Assembly (NCBI RefSeq): GCF_000426845.1
Contig: NZ_AUGD01000028.1
Span: 1 to 52,790 of the forward strand
Reading direction: 5' to 3'
DNA length: 52,790 nt
Origin: Bradyrhizobium sp. in8p8
GTDB lineage: Bacteria > Pseudomonadota > Alphaproteobacteria > Rhizobiales > Xanthobacteraceae
The notes under the pieces were generated by a model. It was not told the DNA's origin. It did no database searches and saw nothing but the letters and a program-made list of their open reading frames with translations. Positions 15,146 through 23,446 of the stretch are shown piece after piece; within the stretch, counting starts at the first letter, position 1, and every line of letters starts with the position of its first letter. The translations under genes were made by a program, and so were the position numbers.

Positions 15146-17179
15146 TTAAAGCGATTGTGCCAGCCGGATGCCCTCGTCAATCGCGCGTAAGGCGTCGAGT
15201 TCGGTGGCTTCCTTGGCCCCGCCGACTACTGTGGCCGGGATGCCGCGCTCAATCAGTGCGGCGTGAAGCGCGCGCTCAGATTCCTGCCCGGTGCAAAGCA
15301 CGATCGTGTCAGCTGCGATGACCTGACGTCGGCCGGCGATCTTGATGTGTAGGCCCTCATCGTTGATTCGTTCATAGCTGACGCCGCCCAATATCTCGAC
15401 GCCGTATTTGCGTAGCGCGTTGCGAAGGATCCAGCCTGTGGAAACGCCGAGTCCGTCACCGGGCTTAGTGGTCTTACGCTGCAGCATGACGACTTTGCGG
15501 GTGCCGTCCACCGGTGCCTGCGGATCAGCCTTGAGCGCGCCGGGCGCGGAGAAATTTCCATCCACGCCCCAAGTGTCGAAAAAAGCCTCGCTGCCGTTAG
15601 CCTCGGCGGTGGGAGTGACGAGAAACTCGGCCACGTCGAAGCCGATCCCGCCAGCGCCCACGATGGCGACGGTCTTTCCCGCGACCCGTGTGCCCGATAG
15701 GATTTCCGCATAGGTTGCCACCTTGGAATGGTCAACGCCCGGCAGATCGGGGATGCGGGGGCTGACGCCGGTAGCAATCACCACATGATCGTACCCGCTC
15801 AGATCCTCGGGGGAGGCGCGGCGGCCAAGATGCAGGTTGACCCCGTGCTTGTCTACCTGGCGTCGGAAGTAACGCAGAGTGTCGTCGAACTCATTCTTGC
15901 CAGGAACTGCGCGCGCCAGCGTAAGCTGTCCTCCGAGCGTTTGAGAAACTTCGAACAATGAAACAAAGTGACCGCGTCGCGCCGCTTCCGTTGCCGTAGC
16001 CATCCCCGCCGCGCCGCCGCCGACCACGGCGATCTTTTTCCGGACCTCCGCGGGCGTATCGCGCAGCTCGGACTCGCGGCCAGCGCGAGGATTTACAAGG
16101 CAACTCACCGCGCGGCCAGAGAAGATGTAGTCCAGACAAGCCTGGTTGCAGGCGATGCAGGTATTGATCTCGTCCACTCGTCCATCGCGGACCTTGTTGG
16201 CGAAGAACGGATCGGCCAGCATTGGCCGCGCCATAGAGATGAGATCTGCATCGCCGCTCGCGAGGATGTCCTCGGCCATCTCCGCGGTGCTGATGCGGTT
16301 GGACGCGACCACGGGGATGGAGACGGCAGCGCGGACCCGTGCGGCGGCCTTGCGCCAAGCTCCTCGTGGCACGGGGTAGGCGATAGTAGGCACGCGGGCC
16401 TCGTGCCAGCCAATGCCAGTGTTGATGATGTCGGCGCCGGCGGCCTCGACCTTGCGGGCAAGGGCGGCGATTTCGTCTGCCGGTGCGCCGTCTTCGATGA
16501 GATCGGCAGCCGAAATGCGATAGATGATCAGTAGATCCGGACCGCAGCGCTGGCGCACCGCGCGCACGACCTCGACAGGAAAACGATGGCGGTTCTCCGC
16601 GCTGCCGCCCCAAGCATCTTCGCGCTTGTTGGTGTGGGTCACCGTGAACTCGTTAATGAGATAGCCCTCGGATCCCATGATCTCCACACCGTCAAAGCCT
16701 GCAGCCTGCGCGTTCGCTGCCGCCTCGGCGAATTGGCTGATTGTGCGCCGGATGTCGCTATCGAGCATCTCGCGCGGGATATGGCGGTTGATTGGTGCCC
16801 GAATTGGGGAAGGCGCCACGCAGCACGCAATCTTCGCGTAGCGCCCTGCATGAAGGAGCTGCGCGCAGATGAGAGCGCCCTCGTGATGTACTGCATCGCA
16901 GATCGGGCGAAGCGCCTGGGCCTCTTCGGGATCGTCGAGCCGCGGTCCTTGAGCGTCAAGCACGCCTTCGGCGTTAGGCGAAAACCCGCCAGTGACGATG
17001 AGCGCAACGCCGCCGCGCGCACGTTCGACATAGAAGGCAAGTTGCGCGGCGATCGGGTCGGGCTTGCACTCGAGCTTGGTGTGCATGGAACCCATGATGA
17101 TCCGGTTGCGCATTTCATGGCGCCCGACCTTGAGTGGCGAAAGCAGTCTGGCGTAGGTCGACGAAGCCGTCGTGTTCAT
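15146..17179 (-). CDS. fadH: 2,4-dienoyl-CoA reductase (NADPH), old yellow enzyme/FadH type
   Basis: A 677-residue flavoprotein of the same length and layout as FadH. An FMN-binding TIM barrel (residues 1-350) has H-T-K-L near the start and R-P-M-L-A-D-P. The 4Fe-4S cluster motif C-x2-C-x3-C-x11-C begins at C-I-A-C-N-Q-A-C. After it come an FAD domain (V-V-G-G-G-A-A-G-M) and an NADPH domain (I-V-G-A-G-G-I-G-F-D-V-A). The family reduces conjugated dienoyl-CoAs, needed when substrates already contain double bonds. The start is backed by a GGGAGG site. It is divergent from the 17272 operon with a shared operator between. A related enone or cyclic-enoyl-CoA reductase role is also possible. Confidence 0.88.
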   Translation of the reverse strand: MNTTASSTYARLLSPLKVGRHEMRNRIIMGSMHTKLECKPDPIAAQLAFYVERARGGVALIVTGGFSPNAEGVLDAQGPRLDDPEEAQALRPICDAVHHEGALICAQLLHAGRYAKIACCVAPSPIRAPINRHIPREMLDSDIRRTISQFAEAAANAQAAGFDGVEIMGSEGYLINEFTVTHTNKREDAWGGSAENRHRFPVEVVRAVRQRCGPDLLIIYRISAADLIEDGAPADEIAALARKVEAAGADIINTGIGWHEARVPTIAYPVPRGAWRKAAARVRAAVSIPVVASNRISTAEMAEDILASGDADLISMARPMLADPFFANKVRDGRVDEINTCIACNQACLDYIFSGRAVSCLVNPRAGRESELRDTPAEVRKKIAVVGGGAAGMATATEAARRGHFVSLFEVSQTLGGQLTLARAVPGKNEFDDTLRYFRRQVDKHGVNLHLGRRASPEDLSGYDHVVIATGVSPRIPDLPGVDHSKVATYAEILSGTRVAGKTVAIVGAGGIGFDVAEFLVTPTAEANGSEAFFDTWGVDGNFSAPGALKADPQAPVDGTRKVVMLQRKTTKPGDGLGVSTGWILRNALRKYGVEILGGVSYERINDEGLHIKIAGRRQVIAADTIVLCTGQESERALHAALIERGIPATVVGGAKEATELDALRAIDEGIRLAQSL

Positions 17180-17210
17180 AATTATCCTCCCTTTGGCACT
17201 TGCCGGTTAT

Positions 17211-17226
17211 TCTAACGTTTGTTAGG
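17211..17226. promoter_or_regulatory. TetR-type operator palindrome, site 3 (divergent control region)
   Basis: TCTAACGTTTGTTAGG lies midway between the divergent fadH and acyl-CoA dehydrogenase genes. Left arm and five of six right-arm bases match the consensus. On the plus strand TTGCCG (17200-17205) and TAGGTT (17223-17228) are spaced 17 bases apart like a weak promoter, with the operator filling the spacer and the -10. One bound regulator could control both directions. Confidence 0.75.
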
Positions 17227-17271
17227 TTTCTTGGAAAGTCGATTTAAGACGCTCCGCGGGAGGATCATTCA

Positions 17272-18453
17272 ATGCCCTTTCAGCCGACCGAAGATCAGCT
17301 CGCCTTTCGGGAGGTCGCACGGCGCTTTGCACGCGAAAGATTGGCAGATGGCTATCAAAAGCGCGCCAAAGGCCATGTCCTCGATCGGGGACTGATCCGT
17401 GAAATGGGCTCGCTCGGTTTGATTGCGTCGGATCTTCCTGAGAAGTTTGGCGGAATGGGTGAAAGCTCCGTCACGGCCGGGTTGATCACCGAACAGATCG
17501 CCTATGCCGATTTCAACGTCAGCTACGTGCAACTCCTGGGATCGCTCATGGGCGGCATGGTCGCAAAACACGCCTCGGAGGACATCGCCCGCGATTGGGT
17601 GCCGCGAGTGATTGCAGGGGACGCGGTGATCGGACTTGGCCTCACCGAGCCGCGCGGCGGTTCGGACGCGGCAAATCTTCAGCTGCGCGCCGAGAAGTCA
17701 GGTAATGGCTGGCGGCTGAATGGCGAAAAGACCTCCATGAGCTTTGCTGCGCAGGCAGACGCTGCAGTTGTCTTCGCCCGCACCGGCGATCCAAAAGGCG
17801 GGTCGCGTGGCGTCAGCGCTTTCTTTGTCAACTTGACGGAAAGGGGGATCAAGCGGACTCACTTCGACGATATAGGCACCAAGCCGGTCGGCCGTGGCTC
17901 GGTTTTCTTCGATGATGTCCATGTGCCGGCTGAATGCTTGATGGGCGAACAGGACCGAGCCTTCGGGACCATCATGGCGGGCTTCGACTATAGCCGCGCG
18001 CTGATCGGGCTGGAGTGCCTCGGTCCGGCGCAGGCCTCTGTCGACGAGACCTGGGCCTATGTCCAGGAACGCGAGGCGTTCGGCGCGCCCTTGGCCCAAT
18101 ATCAGGGCGTCACCTTCCCGCTCGCGGAGGCCGAGACGCAACTAACGATGATGCGCCAGCTTTGTTATTACACCCTCGATCTCCGCGATCGCAACATGCC
18201 GCATACGGCCGAGGCGGCCATGTGTAAATGGTATGTGCCTAAGACGGCTTGCGAGATTATGCAGCAGTGCCTGATTTTGCACGGACATTACGGCTACACG
18301 ACGGATCTACCACACCACCAGCGTTACAACGACGTGCTCGGGCTCCAAATCGGCGACGGTACGGCGCAAATCCAGAAGCTCGTCATCGCGCGCGAGAGGG
18401 TTGGGCGTGTGGCGCTCCAATATGACAAGAGAGCGAAGGGGGCGGCGAAATGA
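17272..18453 (+). CDS. Acyl-CoA dehydrogenase with Asp at the catalytic-base position
   Basis: A 393-residue FAD enzyme, first gene of a tight operon with a GGGAGG site. G-L-T-E-P-R-G-G-S-D-A-A is the flavin motif near residue 126. The C-terminal motif is I-G-D-G-T-A-Q-I-Q, so the usual E-G-T-x-Q-I-Q Glu is Asp, while helix G has Y-S-R and no Glu. Asp at this place has been reported in dehydrogenases acting on cyclic acyl-CoAs such as cyclohexane- or cyclohexenecarboxyl-CoA (recalled, not checked). A cyclic or alpha-branched substrate is therefore plausible. It shares ATGA with the next gene. Confidence 0.88.
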   Translation: MPFQPTEDQLAFREVARRFARERLADGYQKRAKGHVLDRGLIREMGSLGLIASDLPEKFGGMGESSVTAGLITEQIAYADFNVSYVQLLGSLMGGMVAKHASEDIARDWVPRVIAGDAVIGLGLTEPRGGSDAANLQLRAEKSGNGWRLNGEKTSMSFAAQADAAVVFARTGDPKGGSRGVSAFFVNLTERGIKRTHFDDIGTKPVGRGSVFFDDVHVPAECLMGEQDRAFGTIMAGFDYSRALIGLECLGPAQASVDETWAYVQEREAFGAPLAQYQGVTFPLAEAETQLTMMRQLCYYTLDLRDRNMPHTAEAAMCKWYVPKTACEIMQQCLILHGHYGYTTDLPHHQRYNDVLGLQIGDGTAQIQKLVIARERVGRVALQYDKRAKGAAK

Positions 18454-19229
18454 GCGTCCCGGTCAATATCCGAAGTGAAGGCAGCACCGGGATCATCGAG
18501 CTGAGCCGGCCGGAGAAGTTCAACTGTCTCTCGCTCGAGGTGCACGAACTCATAGACGCGGCTCGCGTGAAATTCGAGGCTGACCGTTCTGTTCGGGCCA
18601 TTCTGATCTGCTCACAGGGCAAACACTTCTGCACCGGTGCTGACCTCGTCGAAGTCAAGGGCAAGATGGACGATCCGGCGGCGCTCGACCACTTCATTGG
18701 CTTCGGCATGAGCGTGCTGCGCCGGCTCGAGCAGAGTCCCCTGCCGGTGGTCGTGGCGGTCCAGGGGCTGTGCCTGGCGGGGGGCATCGAATTGATGCTG
18801 TCGTGCGACGTCTGCTTCGCGGCGGAGACCGCGCAATTTGGTGATCAGCATGCGCAGTTCGGTCTCATTCCGGGTTGGGGCGGCAGTCAGCGGTTGGTCC
18901 GTCTTATGGGACTGCGCCGAGCGCTCGATCTGATGTTCTCTGCGCGTTGGTTGAAGGCGGACGAGGCCAAGGAGGCTGGACTCGTAAACTATGTCGTGGC
19001 CGATGATCAACTCCACAGCGCGGCCTTGGCTTACTGCCAGAAGATCGGCACGCGCTCGCGGCAGGGCATGGCTGAGATGAAACGGCTGGGTCGCGAGGGT
19101 CTGGAACTGACGCTCGACCAAAGCATGCGTCTTGAGCGCGACGCTGCATTGCGCCACCTGCCGGGAGCGGAGGTGGCCGAAGGGCTGGATGCCTTCGCCA
19201 ATCGCCGCGAGCCGAGATTTGAACAATAA
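18450..19229 (+). CDS. Enoyl-CoA hydratase/isomerase (crotonase), one catalytic Glu missing
   Basis: A 259-residue crotonase translated with an ATGA overlap from the dehydrogenase before it. H-F-C-T-G-A-D-L and L-C-L-A-G-G-I-E-L give the oxyanion hole and the first Glu; the second Glu region reads F-G-D-Q-H-A-Q-F-G-L, with His where hydratases have Glu. P-G-W-G-G-S-Q-R-L follows as in hydratases. Enzymes with one of the two acids often act as isomerases or hydrolases. It probably processes the product of the flanking dehydrogenases. Confidence 0.87.
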   Translation: MSVPVNIRSEGSTGIIELSRPEKFNCLSLEVHELIDAARVKFEADRSVRAILICSQGKHFCTGADLVEVKGKMDDPAALDHFIGFGMSVLRRLEQSPLPVVVAVQGLCLAGGIELMLSCDVCFAAETAQFGDQHAQFGLIPGWGGSQRLVRLMGLRRALDLMFSARWLKADEAKEAGLVNYVVADDQLHSAALAYCQKIGTRSRQGMAEMKRLGREGLELTLDQSMRLERDAALRHLPGAEVAEGLDAFANRREPRFEQ

Positions 19230-19248
19230 CATCGCGTCGGAGTTCAAT

Positions 19249-20409
19249 ATGGATTTCAACTTGAACGATGAGCAGCGCCAGATCTACGAATACGGCGCCC
19301 AGTTGGCACAGCGTTTCGACAACGCCTATTGGCTCGATCATGCGCGTCGGCATGTTTTTCCGCGAGAGATGTTCTCTAAGATCGCCGATGATGGATTTCT
19401 GGGGCTTATGGTGCCTCAAGAGTTTGGCGGGGCCGGCCTCGGCATGACTGAGATGGCTTTGTTCATGGAGGGGACGGCCAATCACGGTATTCCGCTTCTG
19501 ATGATGGTCGTCGGGCCGACCATGTCCTTGGCGCATATTGCGAACCATGGAAGCGAGTTCCAGAAAAAGGAGCTCCTGCCGCGGGCTTGTCGTGGCGAAA
19601 TCCAGTTCTGTTTTGCGATCACAGAGCCCGGAGCTGGTTCGAACACGATCAAGGCTCGAACATTGGCAAGGCAAAGAGGTAACCGCTTTTCATTATCGGG
19701 CGAAAAGACCTTTATTACCGGCGCTGATGTCGCGGACTACTGCTTGGTAGTAGCCCGTACCAAGCCGCACGAAGAGGTCAAGCGCAAGACCGATGGCTTC
19801 ACGCTTTTTGCGGTCGATCTGAAAAAGAAAGGCGTCGACAAACAACGGGTGAAGATTTCGATTCCACTACCCGAAGAACAATGGACGCTATTTTTCGACG
19901 AGGTTGATCTTGGTCCCGAAGATGTTGTAGGCCAAGTGGACGAAGGCTTTTCGATTCTTTTCGACTCGCTTAACCCCGAGCGCATCATCCTGGCTGCTCT
20001 ATGCTGCGGAATTGGCCGATTCGCGCTAAATAAAGGCGTCGCCTATGCGTCGCAGCGCAACGTTTTCGGCCAGCCGATCGGTGCGCATCAGGGTGTCCAA
20101 CATCCGATGGCCAAGGCCCACACCGCAGTCGAAATGGCGAGCCTCATGACCCGCCGCGCCGCTTGGGAATTCGACAACAGCCTACCCGCTGGCGCCTCGT
20201 CCAATATGGCCAAATATGCTGCGGCGGAGGCTGGCATCGAGGCGGTGGATGCGGCGCTCCAGGCTCATGGCGGATCGGGGTTTACCGAAGATACCGGCAT
20301 TTACGAGCTATATCCACTGATGCGCTTGCTGCGCACGGCCCCAGTGAACCGCGAGCTTTGTCTGAGTTTCATCGGCGAAAAGATCATGGGCCTGCCACGC
20401 TCTTACTGA
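19249..20409 (+). CDS. Acyl-CoA dehydrogenase with helix-G catalytic Glu
   Basis: A 386-residue FAD dehydrogenase. The start at 19249 is chosen because it lies after the previous gene and has GGAG upstream; the open frame reaches 19132 but would overlap. Motifs are I-T-E-P-G-A-G-S-N-T near residue 126, S-G-E-K-T-F-I-T-G, and helix G L-N-P-E-R-I-I-L, which supplies Glu at the isovaleryl-CoA dehydrogenase position. The late E-G-T site is absent (R-T-A-P-V-N). The layout favours branched or long substrates. It is third in the operon and is followed 29 bases on by the next gene. Confidence 0.87.
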   Translation: MDFNLNDEQRQIYEYGAQLAQRFDNAYWLDHARRHVFPREMFSKIADDGFLGLMVPQEFGGAGLGMTEMALFMEGTANHGIPLLMMVVGPTMSLAHIANHGSEFQKKELLPRACRGEIQFCFAITEPGAGSNTIKARTLARQRGNRFSLSGEKTFITGADVADYCLVVARTKPHEEVKRKTDGFTLFAVDLKKKGVDKQRVKISIPLPEEQWTLFFDEVDLGPEDVVGQVDEGFSILFDSLNPERIILAALCCGIGRFALNKGVAYASQRNVFGQPIGAHQGVQHPMAKAHTAVEMASLMTRRAAWEFDNSLPAGASSNMAKYAAAEAGIEAVDAALQAHGGSGFTEDTGIYELYPLMRLLRTAPVNRELCLSFIGEKIMGLPRSY

Positions 20410-20438
20410 GAGCTGCGGATCGGCAAGGAGGTTAAGCA

Positions 20439-21830
20439 ATGAATCTCGGGATGCGTTTCCGAAGAGCGGACGCTCACGAAAAGTCAAGCGCGCGCTGCTG
20501 GCATGCGATCGAAACAACGCCGCTCAGCGAAGTCCGACGCATTCAAGAAGAGAAGCTGATCGCGCAGATGGCCTACTTGCAGGCCAACTCGGAATTCTAT
20601 CAGAAGAAGCTGGGCGCGGCCGGTGCGAGGTTCGACGACGTGCGCACTATCGATGATCTGCAGAAGCTGCCCTACACGTTCAAAGCGGAGATCCGCGACA
20701 GTCTTGCCGCTCGCAAGCCTTTCGGCCTCCACCTCGCGGCCAAGCCCGAAGATATAATTCAGATGCAGGCGTCCTCCGGCACTACAGGCAGCCCATCTTA
20801 CGTGGCTCTGACCGAATCCGACGCCGCAATGTGGCATGAAATGTCGGCACGCTGTTTTTTCGCAACCGGGGTGCGGCCCGGCGACATGGTGCTGCATGCC
20901 TTCTCGCTGGCCAAAGGCTTTGTTGGCGGCATCCCGGTCATGCAAGGTTTGCAATACTTGGGCGCCATCGACATCCCGATTGGTGCCGATGGCGGTGCCG
21001 ACCGTCTCATCCGAGCTTGTGCCGACATCCGCCCGCGCTGCGTGGTCGGTGCGCCAAACTTTGTTCTGCACTTGGGTGAGAAAGCGCCTGAGATCCTTGG
21101 CATTCCCGCATCGCAGCTTGGCGTCGAGCGGGTCATCGTGGGTGGCGAGCCGGGCGGTGGCATCCCCACCGTCCGCCGCCGCATTGAGGAGCTGTGGGGC
21201 GCAAAATGCACCGAGTTACTTGGTGGCACGGACCTCGGTGTGACCTATTGGGCCGAGTGCGACGAACAGTCGGGCATGCACATGGTCAGTATGGACTACA
21301 TTATTACCGAGCTGCTCGACCCCGAAACTGGCAAGATTATCCCGTTCCAGGACGGGGCCCGGGGTGAGATGGTCTATACGGCGATAGGCCGTCAGGCGAG
21401 CCCGCTGCTGCGCTTCCGCTCCGGCGACTACATTGACGTCCTGGCCACCAGCTGCTCGTGCGGGCGAACAGGGCCAAAGATCCGTTGTATCGGTCGCGCC
21501 GACGATATGCTGATTGTCCGCGGTGCCAACGTCTTCCCCTCAGCCATCCACAGCATCATCAACGAAATGATGCCCGAGACCAACGGGGTTGTCCGCGTTG
21601 TTGCCGATTTCGAGGGGCATACGACGCAGTCGGCACTCAAAATCATTGTCGAACGCGGACCCCACCGTCCGCCCAACAGGGACGACGAACTAAGAAACAA
21701 GATCGAGACGCGTCTTCGCGATGCGCTGGTATTCAAGGCCGACGTCCGCATTGTGAAGCCCGACACATTCGAGAAACCCGGCGCGGCGAAGGTTGCGCTC
21801 ACTCTTCGCAAATACCCCGATCTGTCATGA
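20439..21830 (+). CDS. Phenylacetate-CoA-ligase-like AMP-forming ligase
   Basis: A 463-residue PaaK-type ligase with a strong AAGGAGG site. The P-loop Q-A-S-S-G-T-T-G-S-P is intact near residue 112, followed by the adenine motif G-G-T-D-L-G-V-T-Y-W, F-R-S-G-D-Y, and the hinge G-R-A-D-D-M-L-I-V-R-G-A-N-V-F-P. It should form an acyl-adenylate and then the CoA thioester of an aryl or alicyclic acid. Unlike the PaaK-like gene at 8433 it keeps all key motifs, so it is the better candidate for entry of the substrate. A Cys pair (C-S-C-G) near residue 340 resembles the zinc-like site of some relatives. It overlaps the carboxylase gene by ATGA. Confidence 0.88.
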   Translation: MNLGMRFRRADAHEKSSARCWHAIETTPLSEVRRIQEEKLIAQMAYLQANSEFYQKKLGAAGARFDDVRTIDDLQKLPYTFKAEIRDSLAARKPFGLHLAAKPEDIIQMQASSGTTGSPSYVALTESDAAMWHEMSARCFFATGVRPGDMVLHAFSLAKGFVGGIPVMQGLQYLGAIDIPIGADGGADRLIRACADIRPRCVVGAPNFVLHLGEKAPEILGIPASQLGVERVIVGGEPGGGIPTVRRRIEELWGAKCTELLGGTDLGVTYWAECDEQSGMHMVSMDYIITELLDPETGKIIPFQDGARGEMVYTAIGRQASPLLRFRSGDYIDVLATSCSCGRTGPKIRCIGRADDMLIVRGANVFPSAIHSIINEMMPETNGVVRVVADFEGHTTQSALKIIVERGPHRPPNRDDELRNKIETRLRDALVFKADVRIVKPDTFEKPGAAKVALTLRKYPDLS

Positions 21831-23434
21831 CAATCCTTAAATCACTTCTCGATAAGGGTTCGGAGAATTTCCGGGCCAATGAGACGCACTATCGCGCGAG
21901 AATCAAAAGGCTGCACGAACTGCGGCTGGAGCAACGTGCCGGCGGCCCGCTGAAGGCACGGGAGCGACACGAGGAGAAGGGCAAGGTCCTGCCGCGTGAT
22001 CGCGTCGAACGGCTGATTGATTCAGGCACCCCCTTTTTGGAACTGGGTGAACTTGCGGGCTTGAATAAATATGAAGGCGTGCCCCCTGGCGCTGGCATCA
22101 TTACCGGCATCGGCATGATCGAGGGCCGGCATTGCATGATTATTGCAAACGACGCCACCGTAAAGGGCGGCACTTATTTCGGGATGACGAGCAAGAAACA
22201 CGTTCGCGCCCAGCGCGTCGCTTGGACCAACCGGCTGCCAGTGATCACACTGGTCGACAGTGGTGGGGCTTTTCTGCCCGAACAAGCAAATATTTTTCCC
22301 GACGAAGGCCAGTTCGGCTCCATCTTCCACAACCAAGTGGGCATGTCGGGCGATGGCATACCGCAGATTGCTGTTGTGATGGGACCATGTACCGCGGGTG
22401 GTGCCTATATCCCGGCATTATGCGATGAGGTCGTGATCGTGCGCGGGCAAGGATTTATGTATCTTGGCGGGCCCGAATTAACGTTTGCCGCGACTGGCGA
22501 GAAGGTCGACGCCGAGACTTTGGGCGGCGGGAAGATGCATTGCGCGATCTCCGGCGTGACCGACCACTTGGCCGAGAATGACGCCCATGCGCTGGCGATT
22601 ACTCGGCAAATCGTGGCACATCTGGGCGAAAAGACCAGTCCTCGGAAAATCCCCATCGTTCCGAAGCCTCCCGTTTATCCGGTTGATGAAATTTACGGCA
22701 TCGTCAGTCGTGACGCCAAGGTACCGACGGATAATCGCGAAATCGTCGCGCGGCTGGTCGATGGCAGCGAATTGCACGAGTTCAAGCCGCTGTATGGCGA
22801 CACATTAATAACTGGTTGGGCTCGCATTCACGGCCATGAGGTCGGCATCCTGGCCAACAACGGAGTGCTTTTCGTCGATGCAGCTCTGAAAGCGGCTCAT
22901 TTTATAAATCTATGCGTGCAACGCGACATTCCGCTGGTCTTTCTCGTCGACGTTAATGGGTTCATGGTCGGTCGCGAAGTGGAACAGGCGGGCATCGCTA
23001 AGGCTGGCGCCAAGATGATCACTGCTATGTCGTCGGCCCGCGTGCCGAAGTTTACGGTGATTACCGGCGGCTCCTACGGCGCGGGCTACCTCGCGATGTT
23101 GGGCCGACCGTTTCAGCCGGACGCCATGTTTGCCTGGCCGAACGGACGCGCGGCTATCATGGGGCCAGAGCAGGCAGCGAGCGTGCTGGCCCAAGTGCGT
23201 GCCCAGATCAATGACCGCGAAGGTAAAATTTGGACGGCCGAAGAGGAAGAGGTCTTTAAAGCTCCAATTCGCCGGGAGTACGAGTCATTTCAAGACGCGT
23301 ACAATTTCGCTTCGAATCTTTGGATCGACGGCGTTATCGAACCCGCTGAAACGCGCGATGTGCTGGCGCTGCTTCTGGATGTAGCTTCCCGACGTCCGAA
23401 GGTCGACAGTCACTTCGGCGTTTTTCGGTTTTAG
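21827..23434 (+). CDS. Acyl-CoA carboxylase, carboxyltransferase (beta) subunit, module 1
   Basis: A 535-residue carboxyltransferase, the usual length for methylcrotonyl-/geranyl-CoA carboxylase beta. The start is the ATG of an ATGA overlap; the open frame runs further upstream inside the previous gene. N-terminal acyl-CoA site motifs I-A-N-D-A-T-V-K-G-G-T and G-P-C-T-A-G-G-A-Y, then D-H-L-A-E-N-D, and the C-terminal biotin-side G-G-S-Y-G-A-G-Y are all present. It transfers carbon dioxide from biotin to a 3-methyl-2-enoyl-CoA. Which acyl chain it prefers is not decidable by eye. It pairs with the alpha gene directly downstream. Confidence 0.92.
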   Translation: MTILKSLLDKGSENFRANETHYRARIKRLHELRLEQRAGGPLKARERHEEKGKVLPRDRVERLIDSGTPFLELGELAGLNKYEGVPPGAGIITGIGMIEGRHCMIIANDATVKGGTYFGMTSKKHVRAQRVAWTNRLPVITLVDSGGAFLPEQANIFPDEGQFGSIFHNQVGMSGDGIPQIAVVMGPCTAGGAYIPALCDEVVIVRGQGFMYLGGPELTFAATGEKVDAETLGGGKMHCAISGVTDHLAENDAHALAITRQIVAHLGEKTSPRKIPIVPKPPVYPVDEIYGIVSRDAKVPTDNREIVARLVDGSELHEFKPLYGDTLITGWARIHGHEVGILANNGVLFVDAALKAAHFINLCVQRDIPLVFLVDVNGFMVGREVEQAGIAKAGAKMITAMSSARVPKFTVITGGSYGAGYLAMLGRPFQPDAMFAWPNGRAAIMGPEQAASVLAQVRAQINDREGKIWTAEEEEVFKAPIRREYESFQDAYNFASNLWIDGVIEPAETRDVLALLLDVASRRPKVDSHFGVFRF

Positions 23435-23446
23435 GTGTGCGACACC

